A stretch of 64,000 nucleotides of DNA, taken from the NCBI RefSeq assembly GCF_902506145.1, contig NZ_LR733519.1:778582-842581 (forward strand), written 5' to 3'. This DNA is from Burkholderia sp. 8Y. GTDB lineage: Bacteria > Pseudomonadota > Gammaproteobacteria > Burkholderiales > Burkholderiaceae. The position numbers and the translations under genes are program-made. Within the stretch, counting starts at the first letter, position 1. Every line of letters begins with the position of its first letter. Under the pieces are notes generated by a model, which saw nothing but the letters and a program-made list of their open reading frames with translations, searched no databases and was not told the DNA's origin. Below, in pieces: positions 53,800 to 63,580 of the stretch.

Positions 53800-54399
53800 T
53801 CAGTGCACGGCGTACACGCGGCCGGTTTCCGCGCCTTCCACGCTGCGGCTGTAGGCGAGCGCCACGCGCGCGCCGCTCGCGGCCTCGAAACCACGAAAAT
53901 ACGGACCGAAGCTCTCGCGCGCTTCTTCCAGCATGGTCGGGCTGACGGCGTTGATGCGCAGGCCGCGCGGCAGTTCGATCGCCGCGCCGCGCACGAAACC
54001 TTCGATTGCGCCGTTGACCGCCGCCGCGCTCGCGCCTTGACGGATCGGCTCGGCGCCGACGATGCCGCTCGTGAGCGTGAACGAACCGCCATCGCTCAAA
54101 TAGTCGCGCGCCGTGAGCACGAGGTTGACCTGGCCCATGAGCTTGTCGTCGAGGCCGAGGCGGAACTGCGCGGGCGTCATTTTGACAAGCTCGCCGAAGT
54201 GGACATGACCGGCCGTAGCGACGATCGCATCGACGCGGCCGATGGCATCGAACAGGCGCGTGATGCTGTCGAGATCGAGCAGATCGACGCGATGCGCGCC
54301 GCGCGTGGCGCCGATTTCGATCACTTCGTGACGCGGTTTCAATTCGGCGCAGACGGCTTGACCGACCGTGCCGGTCGCGCCGATGACAGCGATTTTCAT
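53800..54399 (-). CDS. Short-chain dehydrogenase family protein
   Basis: A 199-aa SDR. The N-terminus MKIAVIGATGTVGQAVCAEL has a G-x-T-G-x-x-G-type loop, VATAGHVHFG has the central strand, and GSFTLTSGIVG precedes an unusual active-site region where the Tyr-x-x-x-Lys pair is replaced by ASAAAVNGAIEGF. It belongs to the short SDR subgroup (about 200 aa) that lacks the canonical Tyr. Whether it is catalytic is uncertain. Confidence 0.85.
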   Translation of the reverse strand: MKIAVIGATGTVGQAVCAELKPRHEVIEIGATRGAHRVDLLDLDSITRLFDAIGRVDAIVATAGHVHFGELVKMTPAQFRLGLDDKLMGQVNLVLTARDYLSDGGSFTLTSGIVGAEPIRQGASAAAVNGAIEGFVRGAAIELPRGLRINAVSPTMLEEARESFGPYFRGFEAASGARVALAYSRSVEGAETGRVYAVH

Positions 54400-54486
54400 G
54401 AGCGGCCTCGCATGCGTTGCAGTGGAAGAACGGCAACGCATTGTGCGCGCGCGGCGGCGCGTTGAAAAGCCGCCGCAAGACAGGCG

Positions 54487-55281
<795 letters not shown>

Positions 55282-55293
55282 ACGCAGGTTTGG

Positions 55294-55320
55294 GCGAGCC
55301 GCCTGCAACTGGCGGCTCGC
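55294..55320. terminator. Hairpin between the 51-aa gene and the DUF3005 gene
   Basis: Stem GCGAGCCGCC (55294-55303) with GGCGGCTCGC (55311-55320), 10 bp, loop TGCAACT. It sits between two convergent stops (55281 and 55324). No U-tract on either side, so it may act only as a stabilising end. Confidence 0.6.
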
Positions 55321-55323
55321 CGT

Positions 55324-55917
55324 CTACGACCGCTCGATCACGATCAGCCGCGAGGGCCGCATGTGATTCAGCGCGTAGTGATTGCGGCCCCGCAGCGTAT
55401 GGCCGTGCGCGTCGCGCGACTCGAAGCGCACATGTTCCTCGATCTCAGGCAGCGCGGGCGCGACCATCCCCCGGTCGATGACACGGCAGCCGCTCGACAG
55501 CGCCAGCGCAAAACCCTTCTGTGGGCGACGGCTATCGAAGCCAGCCAGCACGCCGCTCGGCTCCGGCACATGGTTGGAAAGCGTGGCGTTCGAGAAGATC
55601 ACCGAGTCCGGCTCGCGAGCCAGCATCTCCGCTTCACGCTTCGCGTGGATGTTCTTGGCGTCCGTATCGACGGTGTCGTCGAGCGTGTCGTCGTTGAGCA
55701 CGTCGATGCCGCGCGGGCGGCGCGTTGAAGCATCCGTCACGGCCGTCGCCGCCGATGCGGCGCGCGGCGCATCCGCGCTGGCATCGCGGCCCGATTCCGC
55801 CGCCTTCGCGTCGCTCATCCGGATATGCGCGGTTTCGGCCGCCGGCGTCTTGATGGGACTATCGGCCGCGCGTTCGTTCTGCTTGCCTTGCGGCTCGTTG
55901 GATTCAGCGTTGTTCAT
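55324..55917 (-). CDS. DUF3005 domain protein
   Basis: A 197-aa protein. The N-terminal half is polar and low-complexity; the C-terminal half (SVIFSNATLSNHVPEPSGVLAGFDSRRP onward to GHTLRGRNHYALNHMRPSRLIVIERS) has the conserved pattern of DUF3005, a family mainly found in Burkholderia. No catalytic motif. It has a good AAGGAGGAAC-type site before ATG 55917. The function is unknown. Confidence 0.82.
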   Translation of the reverse strand: MNNAESNEPQGKQNERAADSPIKTPAAETAHIRMSDAKAAESGRDASADAPRAASAATAVTDASTRRPRGIDVLNDDTLDDTVDTDAKNIHAKREAEMLAREPDSVIFSNATLSNHVPEPSGVLAGFDSRRPQKGFALALSSGCRVIDRGMVAPALPEIEEHVRFESRDAHGHTLRGRNHYALNHMRPSRLIVIERS

Positions 55918-56197
55918 CGTGCGTTCCTCCTTCAGGCGAAGAAAGGCTTCGGCAAGACTCGTTCCGGCTATTTAGCGACGGAACGGCCGCCCTCTACCGA
56001 TGGGCATGGTCCCGAACGCCCAAAATTTCGCGGGCATTTTTCGAGACTCAGGGCTTTCACTACCAGTATTATTTGTAGCTTGTCGGCAGCAAAGCGCAAT
56101 ACGCGGGACGCGAGCAATAGGAGGGCGCGTTCAGTACCGCGGCCGGCGGACGAGCAATGCCATTCGAAAGAGCAGGGCACTTTAAGACGGGTGACTC

Positions 56198-56431
56198 ATG
56201 CAACACGATGCCGCCTTTTCGCATAGAGGCTATCTGCTGAACTGCGCGCCCGCCCGGACCGCAGAAGGCACGTATCAACCTTACGTGGTGATCTCGCGAT
56301 CGAGCGACGGCGAACTCGTCGCGAACCGCTTCTTTCCATCGGACCTGCGTTTTCGCAACGAGGACGAGGCCATCGCGCACGCCCGCGACTGGGCGGTGCG
56401 CTGGATCGACGCAAGCCACGTCACCGTCTAG
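56198..56431 (+). CDS. 77-aa small conserved-looking protein
   Basis: ATG 56198. The product reads as a compact beta-rich domain: YQPYVVISRSSDGELVANRFFPSDLRFRNEDEAIAHARDWAVRWID. The alternation of strands and a helix resembles small stress-associated proteins of Burkholderiaceae, but I do not recognise the family. It ends 165 nt before cysE on the same strand. A ribosome site is weak. Confidence 0.7.
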   Translation: MQHDAAFSHRGYLLNCAPARTAEGTYQPYVVISRSSDGELVANRFFPSDLRFRNEDEAIAHARDWAVRWIDASHVTV

Positions 56432-56595
56432 CGGCCCGTTGGAAGGCGTGGACCGCAAACGGTTGCGCGCAACGCACGCGGCAGGCCGGCGCGACGCGTT
56501 GCGGCATGGTCGGTCGAAACCGGGTACGCTTGGCGTTTATCCGTCGTGCGCGCCACGCCGGTTGTCATCATCGCTTCGAGGTTGAGACGCAGAAC

Positions 56596-57591
56596 ATGGA
56601 TTCGCCCAGCAAATCCGTGCCGCCCGGCACGTCGCCCGATCCTCTCGATGCCGCAGCCGGCCACGCGCCGCGCGAATGGGGCTTGTCGCGCATCGTCGCT
56701 CAGTTGCGCGAGTCGCGCGAAGAACTGCATCGCACGAGGCACCCGCTCGGCATACGCGAGCTGCCGTCGCGCGATGCCATCGTGAAGATTGTCAACGGAC
56801 TGCGCTCCGCGCTGTTCCCGACGCATTACGGCACGCCCGACCTGACCGACGAAAGCGTGGATTACTACGTCGGCCAGACGCTCGAAACCACGCTGCGCCT
56901 GCTGCACGAGCAGATTCGCCGCGCCTTGCGCTTCCTGCCGGAACATCGCGATACGAGCGATGACGACTTGAGCGCGCGCGCGTTCGCGACCGCTCGCGAA
57001 TTCGGCGCGCAACTGCCCGCGATTCGCGCCTTGCTGGTGTCTGACATTCTGGCCGCGTTTTCGGGCGATCCCGCCGCGCAGCACATCACCGAGATTCTGC
57101 TGTGCTATCCGGGCGTGTGGGCCATGACGCATCATCGGCTCGCGCACGCGCTGCATCGTCTGGGCGTGCCACTGCTTGCGCGTTTCATCAACGAGATCGC
57201 GCATTCGTTGACGGGCATCGACATTCACCCGGGCGCGACCATCGGTCCGAGCTTTTTCATCGACCACGGCACGGGCGTCGTGATCGGCGAGACCGCGATC
57301 ATCGGCGAGCGCGTGCGCGTTTATCAGGCGGTGACGCTCGGCGCGAAGAGTTTCCCTGCCGGCGGCGACGGTATGCTCGTGAAGGGCAATGCGCGCCATC
57401 CTATCGTCGAGGACGATGTCGTGATCTACGCGGGCGCGACCATTCTCGGGCGCGTCACCATCGGCAAAGGGTCGGTGATCGGCGGCAACGTGTGGCTCAC
57501 GCACAGCGTTCCGCCGGGCAGCAATGTATCGCAGGGCAAGGTGCGCGAAGGCACGGGCGCGGATGCGCCGCAAAACGGCTTCGGCGCATGA
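56596..57591 (+). CDS. cysE: Serine O-acetyltransferase (CysE/EpsC type)
   Basis: A 331-aa enzyme that acetylates L-serine from acetyl-CoA in cysteine synthesis. An N-terminal helical domain (about 1-190) is followed by a left-handed beta-helix of hexapeptide repeats. IDIHPGATIGPSFFIDHGTGVVIGETAIIGE contains the catalytic Asp-His region, and GVVIGETAIIGERVRVYQAVTLGAKSF is the core coil. It is longer than classical CysE (about 270 aa), as in the EpsC group. ATG 56596 is preferred over an upstream frame. It ends inside a terminator hairpin. Confidence 0.92.
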   Translation: MDSPSKSVPPGTSPDPLDAAAGHAPREWGLSRIVAQLRESREELHRTRHPLGIRELPSRDAIVKIVNGLRSALFPTHYGTPDLTDESVDYYVGQTLETTLRLLHEQIRRALRFLPEHRDTSDDDLSARAFATAREFGAQLPAIRALLVSDILAAFSGDPAAQHITEILLCYPGVWAMTHHRLAHALHRLGVPLLARFINEIAHSLTGIDIHPGATIGPSFFIDHGTGVVIGETAIIGERVRVYQAVTLGAKSFPAGGDGMLVKGNARHPIVEDDVVIYAGATILGRVTIGKGSVIGGNVWLTHSVPPGSNVSQGKVREGTGADAPQNGFGA

Positions 57592-57594
57592 AAC

Positions 57595-57623
57595 GCAAAA
57601 GGGCCGCGACGCGGCCCTTTTGC
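57595..57623. terminator. Bidirectional terminator between cysE and folE
   Basis: A 13-bp stem, GCAAAAGGGCCGC (57595-57607) with GCGGCCCTTTTGC (57611-57623), loop GAC. The U-rich arms give T runs on both strands, so it can end cysE and the convergent folE transcript. Confidence 0.85.
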
Positions 57624-57638
57624 GATTTCAGTAGCTTC

Positions 57639-58289
57639 TCAGGTATTCGACACGCTAAAGCCGGACTGCTGTCCGACGATAGCGAGAAACTCGCGTCGCG
57701 TCGAAGGGTCGTCGCGGAACGAACCGAGCATGCGCGACGTGACCATCGACACGCCCGCTTTATGCACGCCGCGCGTGGACATGCACTGATGCGCGGCTTC
57801 GAGAATGACGCCGACGCCGAGCGGTTGCAGCACTTCTTCGAGCGTATCGGCGATCTGCGCGGTCATCTTCTCCTGAATCTGCAGACGCTTGGCGAAGGCG
57901 TCGACAAGACGCGCGAGCTTGGAAATGCCGACGACGCGCTTGTTCGGCAGATACGCGACGTGCGCGCGCCCGATGATGGGCACCATGTGATGCTCGCAAT
58001 AGCTTTCGAAGCGAATGTCCTTGAGCACGATCATCTCGTCGTAGCCCTGCACTTCGGCAAACGTGCGCGCGAGAATGTCATGCGGATTTTGCGCGTAGCC
58101 CGCGAAGAACTCCTCGTAGGAACGCACGACGCGCGCCGGCGTGTCGAGCAGACCTTCGCGGCGCGGATCGTCGCCGGCCCAGCGCAAGAGCACGCGCACG
58201 GCGGCTTCGGCTTCTTCGCGAGTCGGACGATCGGCTGATTCAGCGGGCATGTCCGAGGCGGTGAGAGGGTGTGTGTGCGGGGCGCTCAT
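57639..58289 (-). CDS. folE: GTP cyclohydrolase I
   Basis: A 216-aa enzyme converting GTP to dihydroneopterin triphosphate, first step of tetrahydrofolate synthesis. Zinc ligands are in YCEHHMVP (Cys-x-x-His) and [12 protein letters not shown] (Cys and His). [44 protein letters not shown] and TRREFLAIV complete the family. The N-terminal 25 residues are variable. It is convergent with cysE and co-directional with VOC/SnoaL genes but separated by a 112-base gap. Confidence 0.95.
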   Translation of the reverse strand: MSAPHTHPLTASDMPAESADRPTREEAEAAVRVLLRWAGDDPRREGLLDTPARVVRSYEEFFAGYAQNPHDILARTFAEVQGYDEMIVLKDIRFESYCEHHMVPIIGRAHVAYLPNKRVVGISKLARLVDAFAKRLQIQEKMTAQIADTLEEVLQPLGVGVILEAAHQCMSTRGVHKAGVSMVTSRMLGSFRDDPSTRREFLAIVGQQSGFSVSNT

Positions 58290-58401
58290 TCAAAGCTCCT
58301 GTCGGTCCATTTTCAATATCAGCCGACATTGTTCCACGTTTTCGAAGGCCCACCTGCGTGTCGGGTCTTTCGGGCCTTCGCGCCCCGCGTTCTCACCACA
58401 G

Positions 58402-58854
58402 TCAAGCGGGATGGTGCTCCACGCCGCCGAGCACCATCCACGAGACGCCAAATTTGTCCTGAACCATGCCGAAGCGTTTGGCGAAGAACGTCTGCGTCAT
58501 CGGCATCTGAATCTGGCCGCCGTTTGCGAGCGCATTGAAGTACTTCTCGGCCTGCTGCTCGTCGCTTGCCGTGAGCGACAGCGACACGCCCTGGAAATTC
58601 GGCTTGCCGCTGCACATGCCGTCGGACGCCATCAGCACGGAATCGCCGATGGTGAATGCGGTATGCATCACTTTGTCTTCCGAGCCGGGCGGCATGCTGC
58701 AGCCACTCGCCGCTTCGCCGCCGCCTTGCTTGCCCGCGTCGGGATTGTCTTTGAAGCGCATGGTCATCTGCACCTGTGCGCCCAAGTGCTCGCGATAAAA
58801 CGACACCGCTTCTTCACACCGGCCTTCGAAAAACAAATACGGTTGCACTGTCAT
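58402..58854 (-). CDS. VOC-family (PhnB/glyoxalase-like) protein
   Basis: A 150-aa vicinal-oxygen-chelate fold protein of the PhnB-like group. Key blocks: QPYLFFEGRCEEAVSFYREHLGAQVQM, VMHTAFTIGDSVLMASDG, and WMVLGGVEHHPA at the end. It is separated from a SnoaL-like gene upstream on the same strand by 23 nt, so the two are probably co-transcribed. ATG 58854 has an AAGGAG site. The substrate is unknown. Confidence 0.9.
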   Translation of the reverse strand: MTVQPYLFFEGRCEEAVSFYREHLGAQVQMTMRFKDNPDAGKQGGGEAASGCSMPPGSEDKVMHTAFTIGDSVLMASDGMCSGKPNFQGVSLSLTASDEQQAEKYFNALANGGQIQMPMTQTFFAKRFGMVQDKFGVSWMVLGGVEHHPA

Positions 58855-58877
58855 GTCTGCTCCTTGGGTTGGGACTG

Positions 58878-59300
58878 TCAGGACGCTTCGTCGGGGTCCA
58901 TGTCCATCATGAGCGGCACCGACGCGTGCTCGTGCACCACGCGCCAGTCGCCGTCGATCTTTCTGAAACACACGGTCGCGCGCACGATGTCGTCGCGCCC
59001 GCCCGCCGCCACGCGATTGAGCGAGTACGCATACGCGAGTTCGCCGCTGACCGCGACGTGCATGTCCATGATGTCGAACGCGAGCGGGCCGCTGATGCTG
59101 TCGAACCAGCGTTGCCAGTTCTCGCGATAACGCTGCACGCCGGTCATGGAAGCGGGCGGCACGACATCGAACACCACGACATCGGGCGCGTAATGCGCGA
59201 CGAGCGCGGCTGTGTCCTTTGCGAGCACCGCTTGCCGCCATGCTTCCGTCAGCTCGCGAATGCGGGCTTCGTCATGCGGACTATCGTTCGTGAGGCTCAT
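58878..59300 (-). CDS. SnoaL/DUF4440-like protein
   Basis: A 140-aa NTF2-like fold protein. IRELTEAWRQAVLAKDTAALVAHYAPDVVVFDVVPP and DWRVVHEHASVPLMMD are the DUF4440/SnoaL-like signature. It is a predicted small-molecule binding or isomerising protein; reaction unknown. It is the first gene of the pair with the VOC gene and starts only 48 nt from a TetR operator, divergent from the TetR gene, so it is a likely regulation target. Confidence 0.88.
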   Translation of the reverse strand: MSLTNDSPHDEARIRELTEAWRQAVLAKDTAALVAHYAPDVVVFDVVPPASMTGVQRYRENWQRWFDSISGPLAFDIMDMHVAVSGELAYAYSLNRVAAGGRDDIVRATVCFRKIDGDWRVVHEHASVPLMMDMDPDEAS

Positions 59301-59348
59301 TCGGTTCTCCATCATGGACGCATACGATGACGGATTTATTTCCACTTG

Positions 59349-59393
59349 TGTACACCGTCCACAAAAAATAGCAGAGATAATGGACAGTGTCCA
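59349..59393. promoter_or_regulatory. Two matching TetR operators in the divergent interval
   Basis: TGGACAGTGTCCA at 59381-59393 is a perfect 13-base palindrome (TGGACA-G-TGTCCA). TGTACACCGTCCA at 59349-59361 matches it at 10 of 13 positions. The starts are 32 bases apart, about three helical turns, a common layout for paired regulator dimers. The sites sit between the SnoaL/VOC genes and the TetR gene. Confidence 0.75.
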
Positions 59394-59430
59394 CATGCAA
59401 ACTGACTGCTTCGGCAGAACAAGAATACCA

Positions 59431-60066
59431 ATGACGAAAGCGAAGCCGCGAAACACTTACAGACATGGCGACCTTCGGCGCGCGCTCATCGACGCTGGCA
59501 TCGAACTCGCGCGAGAAGGCGGTCCGGATGCGATCGTCTTGCGCGAAGCAACGCGCCGCGCGGGGGTCGTGCCGAATGCGGCGTACCGGCACTTCGACAA
59601 CAGGGATGCGCTGCTGAGCGCGGTGCGTTCGGCGGCGTTGTCGTCGGTGGCGGAGGCGATGGAAGAAGAACTGGCGGCGCGTCCGAAAAAGCGTCGTCGC
59701 GCGGATGCGGCCCGCGCGGGACTGCGCGCTATCGGAGCGGGGTATTTGCGTTTCGCGCAGGCGGAGACGGGACTCTTTCGCACCGCGTTCGCCGCGCCAC
59801 AGGCAGAGTGGATCGAACATGAGGCTCCGTACGGCACCGGCCCGAGCGGTCTGGACCCGTTCCAGCTATTGAGCCGCGCGCTCGATGAAATGGTGGAAGC
59901 CGGCGCACTCGACGCGCGGCGCCGGCCCGACGCGGAATTTCTGGCGTGGAGCGCAGTACACGGCTTTGCGCTGCTACTGATCGAAGGGCCGCTGCAAGGG
60001 CTGAATGCCGACAAGATCGAGCCGCTTGCCGCGCGGCTTTTGACGATGGTGGAGAGCGGCCTGTGA
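59431..60066 (+). CDS. TetR-family repressor
   Basis: A 211-aa TetR regulator. The N-terminal helix-turn-helix is ALIDAGIELAREGGPDAIVLREATRRAGVVPNAAYRHFDNRDALLSAV (about residues 15-62). The remaining helical domain, ending LLTMVESGL, should bind a ligand. ATG 59431 is chosen because the preceding in-frame Met residues fall in the operator region. It is divergent from the SnoaL/VOC pair and very probably represses both directions. The effector is unknown. Confidence 0.9.
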   Translation: MTKAKPRNTYRHGDLRRALIDAGIELAREGGPDAIVLREATRRAGVVPNAAYRHFDNRDALLSAVRSAALSSVAEAMEEELAARPKKRRRADAARAGLRAIGAGYLRFAQAETGLFRTAFAAPQAEWIEHEAPYGTGPSGLDPFQLLSRALDEMVEAGALDARRRPDAEFLAWSAVHGFALLLIEGPLQGLNADKIEPLAARLLTMVESGL

Positions 60067-60185
60067 CTCAAGCCGCCTGAGTTCGCGCGCCGAAAACGAA
60101 GCCGGCGCGCAATTCGCCGATAATGTCGCCTCGTCGTTGCATGGCTCCTTAAGCCCTTAAGCCCTTCAGACACCAAACGCGCCCG

Positions 60186-62063
60186 ATGTTCGCCAACCTG
60201 CTCGTTCAACTCGTCAATGGCCTGGCCGATGCCTGCGCGCTTTTCCTCGTCGCGTCGGGGCTCTCGCTCATATTCGGCGTCACGCGCATCGTCAACTTCG
60301 CGCACGGCTCGCTGTACATGTTGGGCGTCTATGTCGCGTACAGTCTGACGAGCCGGTTCGGCGCCAGTGTGCTGGGATTCTGGGCGTCGGTCGTCGGTGC
60401 CGCGATCGTCGTGGGGACGTTGGGGGCGCTCATCGAAGTGAGCGTGCTCAGGCGCATTTATCGCGCGCCCGAGCTCTTTCATTTGCTTGCGACTTTCGCG
60501 CTGGTGCTGATCGTGCGTGACGCCTCGCTCTATCTGTGGGGACCGGACGACCTGTTCGGTCCGCGCGCGCCGCATCTCGCCGGTGCCGTGCAATTGCTCG
60601 GCCATGCGTTGCCCGTCTATAACGTGGTGTTGATCGTCGCCGGTCCGCTCGTGCTGCTTGCGCTCTGGTATGCGCTGACGCGAACGCGTTGGGGGACGCT
60701 TGTCCGAGCGGCAAGCGCGGATCGCGAAATGCTCGGCGCGCTAGGCGTCAATCAGGCGTGGCTGTTCACGAGTGTCTTCTTTGCGGGCGCATTCCTCGCG
60801 GGCCTCGGCGGCGCGCTGCAAATACCGCGCATGCCTGCGAGTCTCTCACTCGATATCGACACGATCGGCAATGCGTTCGTGGTCGTGGTCGTCGGTGGAA
60901 TGGGCTCGATTCCGGGCGCATTCGTCGCGGCGTTGTTGATCGCGGAAATCAAGGCACTGTGCATCGGCATCGGACAGGTGTCGCTGTTCGGCGTCGATTT
61001 CTCGCTGTCGAAGTTCACGCTCGTCGCGGAGTTCGTGTTGATGGCTGTCGTGTTGGTGCTGCGTCCCTGGGGCTTGTTCGGACGCGCTCAGAGCATTGCC
61101 CGATCCGCCGCGCCCGCCGACAGGCCGCTCGTGCCCGCATCGCGCCGCGTGAAAATCGGCTGGACTGTCGTCGTGTTGCTGCTTGCACTCGCGCCGTTGG
61201 CCGCCGACGCTTGGCCTTACATGCCCGTCTTGCTCGTCGAGATTCTTATCGCCGTTCTGTTCGCCGCGAGCCTGCATTTCATCATGGGCCCGGGCGGCAT
61301 GCATTCCTTCGGCCATGCGGCTTATTTCGGCCTCGGCGCATACGGCGCGGCGCTGTTTTTGAAGGCGCTTGCCTTACCGATGGAAGCGGCCCTCGTGCTC
61401 GGGCCGCTTCTGGCAGGCTTCGGCGCGATCGTGTTCGGATGGTTCTGCGTGCGGCTGTCCGGCGTGTATCTTGCGATGCTGACGCTCGCGTTCGCGCAGA
61501 TCGTATGGTCTATCGTCTATCAATGGGACGCGGTGACAGGCGGCAGCAACGGCTTGCTCGGCATGTGGCCGTCGCCCTGGCTTTCATCGCCCGTTGCGTT
61601 CTATTACGTCACGCTCGCTGCGGCTATCTTTGGCGTATGGCTATTGCGACGCATGCTGTTCGCACCGCTCGGACTCGCGATGCGCGCGGGCCGCGACTCG
61701 CCGTTGCGCGCGGAAGCGACCGGCATCGGCGTCGCGCGGGTGCAATGGGCCGCGTTCGTCGCGGCCGCGCTGATATGCGGGCTCGCGGGCTCGCTATATG
61801 CCTTTTCCAAAGGGAATATCTCGCCCGAAGTCATTAGCGTCGGGCGTTCCGTCGACGGACTCGTGATGGTGCTGCTCGGCGGCATTCAGACGCTTGCCGG
61901 ACCCATTGTCGGCGCTGCGGTTTTCACATGGCTGCAAGACACCGTCGCGCGGCAGACCGACTATTGGCAAGCGTTGCTCGGGGCCGCCATTCTGGTGCTC
62001 GTGATGGCGTTTCCTCAGGGCATTGCGGGCTTCGTGCGCGACCGGTTCACGGAGGCGCAATGA
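60186..62063 (+). CDS. Fused branched-chain-amino-acid-type ABC permease (LivH-LivM fusion)
   Basis: A 625-aa inner-membrane protein in which a LivH-type permease (residues about 1-300) and a LivM-type permease (about 320-625) lie on one chain. The first half has LIFGVTRIVNFAHGSLYMLGVY and GMGSIPGAFVAALL; the second half has GPGGMHSFGHAAYFGLGAYGAALF and GGIQTLAGPIVGAAVF. Together they give about 17 spans. The usual arrangement is two genes. The fusion is followed in overlapping fashion by livG (ATGA at 62060), so the transporter is complete apart from the distal part of the binding protein. Confidence 0.92.
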   Translation: MFANLLVQLVNGLADACALFLVASGLSLIFGVTRIVNFAHGSLYMLGVYVAYSLTSRFGASVLGFWASVVGAAIVVGTLGALIEVSVLRRIYRAPELFHLLATFALVLIVRDASLYLWGPDDLFGPRAPHLAGAVQLLGHALPVYNVVLIVAGPLVLLALWYALTRTRWGTLVRAASADREMLGALGVNQAWLFTSVFFAGAFLAGLGGALQIPRMPASLSLDIDTIGNAFVVVVVGGMGSIPGAFVAALLIAEIKALCIGIGQVSLFGVDFSLSKFTLVAEFVLMAVVLVLRPWGLFGRAQSIARSAAPADRPLVPASRRVKIGWTVVVLLLALAPLAADAWPYMPVLLVEILIAVLFAASLHFIMGPGGMHSFGHAAYFGLGAYGAALFLKALALPMEAALVLGPLLAGFGAIVFGWFCVRLSGVYLAMLTLAFAQIVWSIVYQWDAVTGGSNGLLGMWPSPWLSSPVAFYYVTLAAAIFGVWLLRRMLFAPLGLAMRAGRDSPLRAEATGIGVARVQWAAFVAAALICGLAGSLYAFSKGNISPEVISVGRSVDGLVMVLLGGIQTLAGPIVGAAVFTWLQDTVARQTDYWQALLGAAILVLVMAFPQGIAGFVRDRFTEAQ

Positions 62064-62845
62064 CGCTCTTGCGCATCGACAACCTGTCGAAATCGTTCGA
62101 CGGCGTGAAGGCCGTGGACGATGTTTCTTTCTCGCTTGGCGCAGGACAATTGCTTGCACTGATCGGCCCTAACGGAGCCGGAAAATCGACGTGCTTCAAC
62201 ATGATCAACGGGCAACTGAAACCCACGTCAGGCACGATCCATCTCGACGGCCGCGACATCACGGCCAGGCGTCCGCGCGATATCTGGCGGCTCGGCGTCG
62301 GCCGCACGTTTCAGGTCGCGGCCACGTTCAATTCAATGACCGTTCTGGAAAACATGCAGATGGCGTTGCTCTCGCGCGAGCGGCGCGTGTTCAATGCCTT
62401 CTCGCGCGCCGCATCATGGCGTGAGGATGAAGCAATGGCCTTGCTCGAACTCGTCGGCATGGCGGAGCACGCGCGGCGCACTTGCGCGGTGCTCGCTTAC
62501 GGCGACGTCAAGCGCGTGGAACTCGCGATGGCCTTGTCGAACCGCCCGAAGCTGCTGCTGATGGACGAGCCCACTGCGGGCATGGCGCCCGAGGAGCGCA
62601 ACGCGCTCATGGCGCTCACCGCGCGCCTTGCCAAAGAGCGCAACATCGGCGTGCTGTTCACGGAACACAGCATGGACGTCGTGTTCGAATATGCCGATAC
62701 GCTGATCGTGCTGGCGCGAGGGCAACTGATCGCAGAAGGCGATGCCGATGCAATCCGCAACGACGCCCGAGTGCGCGAAGTGTATCTGGGCACGGGTGCA
62801 TCGTATGCGCCGCGCGCACTGTCGCTCGACGGAGCAGTGCGATGA
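62060..62845 (+). CDS. livG: Branched-chain-amino-acid-type ABC transporter ATPase
   Basis: A 261-aa ABC ATPase. Walker A is GPNGAGKST, the signature region is CAVLAYGDVKRVELAMAL (variant of LSGGxQR), and Walker B is LLLMDEPTAGMAPEERN. This is the LivG group, with a degenerate signature that is typical of the family. ATG 62060 overlaps the permease stop. It pairs with livF to power uptake. Confidence 0.92.
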   Translation: MTLLRIDNLSKSFDGVKAVDDVSFSLGAGQLLALIGPNGAGKSTCFNMINGQLKPTSGTIHLDGRDITARRPRDIWRLGVGRTFQVAATFNSMTVLENMQMALLSRERRVFNAFSRAASWREDEAMALLELVGMAEHARRTCAVLAYGDVKRVELAMALSNRPKLLLMDEPTAGMAPEERNALMALTARLAKERNIGVLFTEHSMDVVFEYADTLIVLARGQLIAEGDADAIRNDARVREVYLGTGASYAPRALSLDGAVR

Positions 62846-63549
62846 CCCTGCTCAAAGTCGACGCGCTCAATGCCTTTTATGGCCGCGCGCAAATCCTTTT
62901 CGACGTTGCGCTCGAAGTCGGGCGCGGCGAAGTCGTGGCGCTCATGGGGCGCAACGGGGCGGGCAAATCCACAACGATGAAAGCCGTGATGGGTCTTCTG
63001 CCGCGTGTGACCGGCACGGTCGAATTCATGGGCGAAAGCGTATCGGGCATGGCGCCTTATCGGATCGCGCGTAAGGGGCTTGGCTATGTGCCCGAAGATC
63101 GCCGCGTCTTTGGCGACCTCACCGTGATGGAGAACCTCGATACCGGCCGCCAGCCGCCGCGCGAAGGCGCACCGCTATGGACGCCGGACAAGCTCTTTCG
63201 CGTCTTTCCGAACCTCGGCGAGATGCGTCACCGCCGCGCCAGTCGCATGAGCGGCGGCGAACAACAAATGCTGACCGTCTCGCGCACGCTGATGGGCAAC
63301 CCGCGCGTCGTGCTGCTCGATGAGCCATCGGAAGGCATGGCGCCGATCATCGTCGAGCAAATGGCCGATATGATTCTCGAACTGAAGCGTGAAGGGCTCG
63401 CCATCTTGCTCTCGGAACAGAACCTGCATTTCGCCGAACTCGTCAGCGACCGCGTGTATGTGCTCGAAAAAGGCCAGGTTCGTTATGCGGGAGCGATGAA
63501 GGCATTCGTTCAGGACGATGCCGCGCGGCGCGCTTATCTCGGCGTTTGA
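62842..63549 (+). CDS. livF: Branched-chain-amino-acid-type ABC transporter ATPase
   Basis: A 235-aa ABC ATPase of the LivF group. Walker A is GRNGAGKST, the Q-loop follows as LGYVPEDRRVF, the signature is MSGGEQQMLTVSRTL, and Walker B is VVLLDEPSEGMAP. LSEQNLHFAELVSDRVYVLEKG is the LivF C-terminus. ATG 62842 overlaps the livG stop (ATGA). It completes the ATPase pair of the transporter. Confidence 0.93.
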   Translation: MTLLKVDALNAFYGRAQILFDVALEVGRGEVVALMGRNGAGKSTTMKAVMGLLPRVTGTVEFMGESVSGMAPYRIARKGLGYVPEDRRVFGDLTVMENLDTGRQPPREGAPLWTPDKLFRVFPNLGEMRHRRASRMSGGEQQMLTVSRTLMGNPRVVLLDEPSEGMAPIIVEQMADMILELKREGLAILLSEQNLHFAELVSDRVYVLEKGQVRYAGAMKAFVQDDAARRAYLGV

Positions 63550-63580
63550 GCGTGAAGATTTCTTTAGAGGAGTAGCATCG

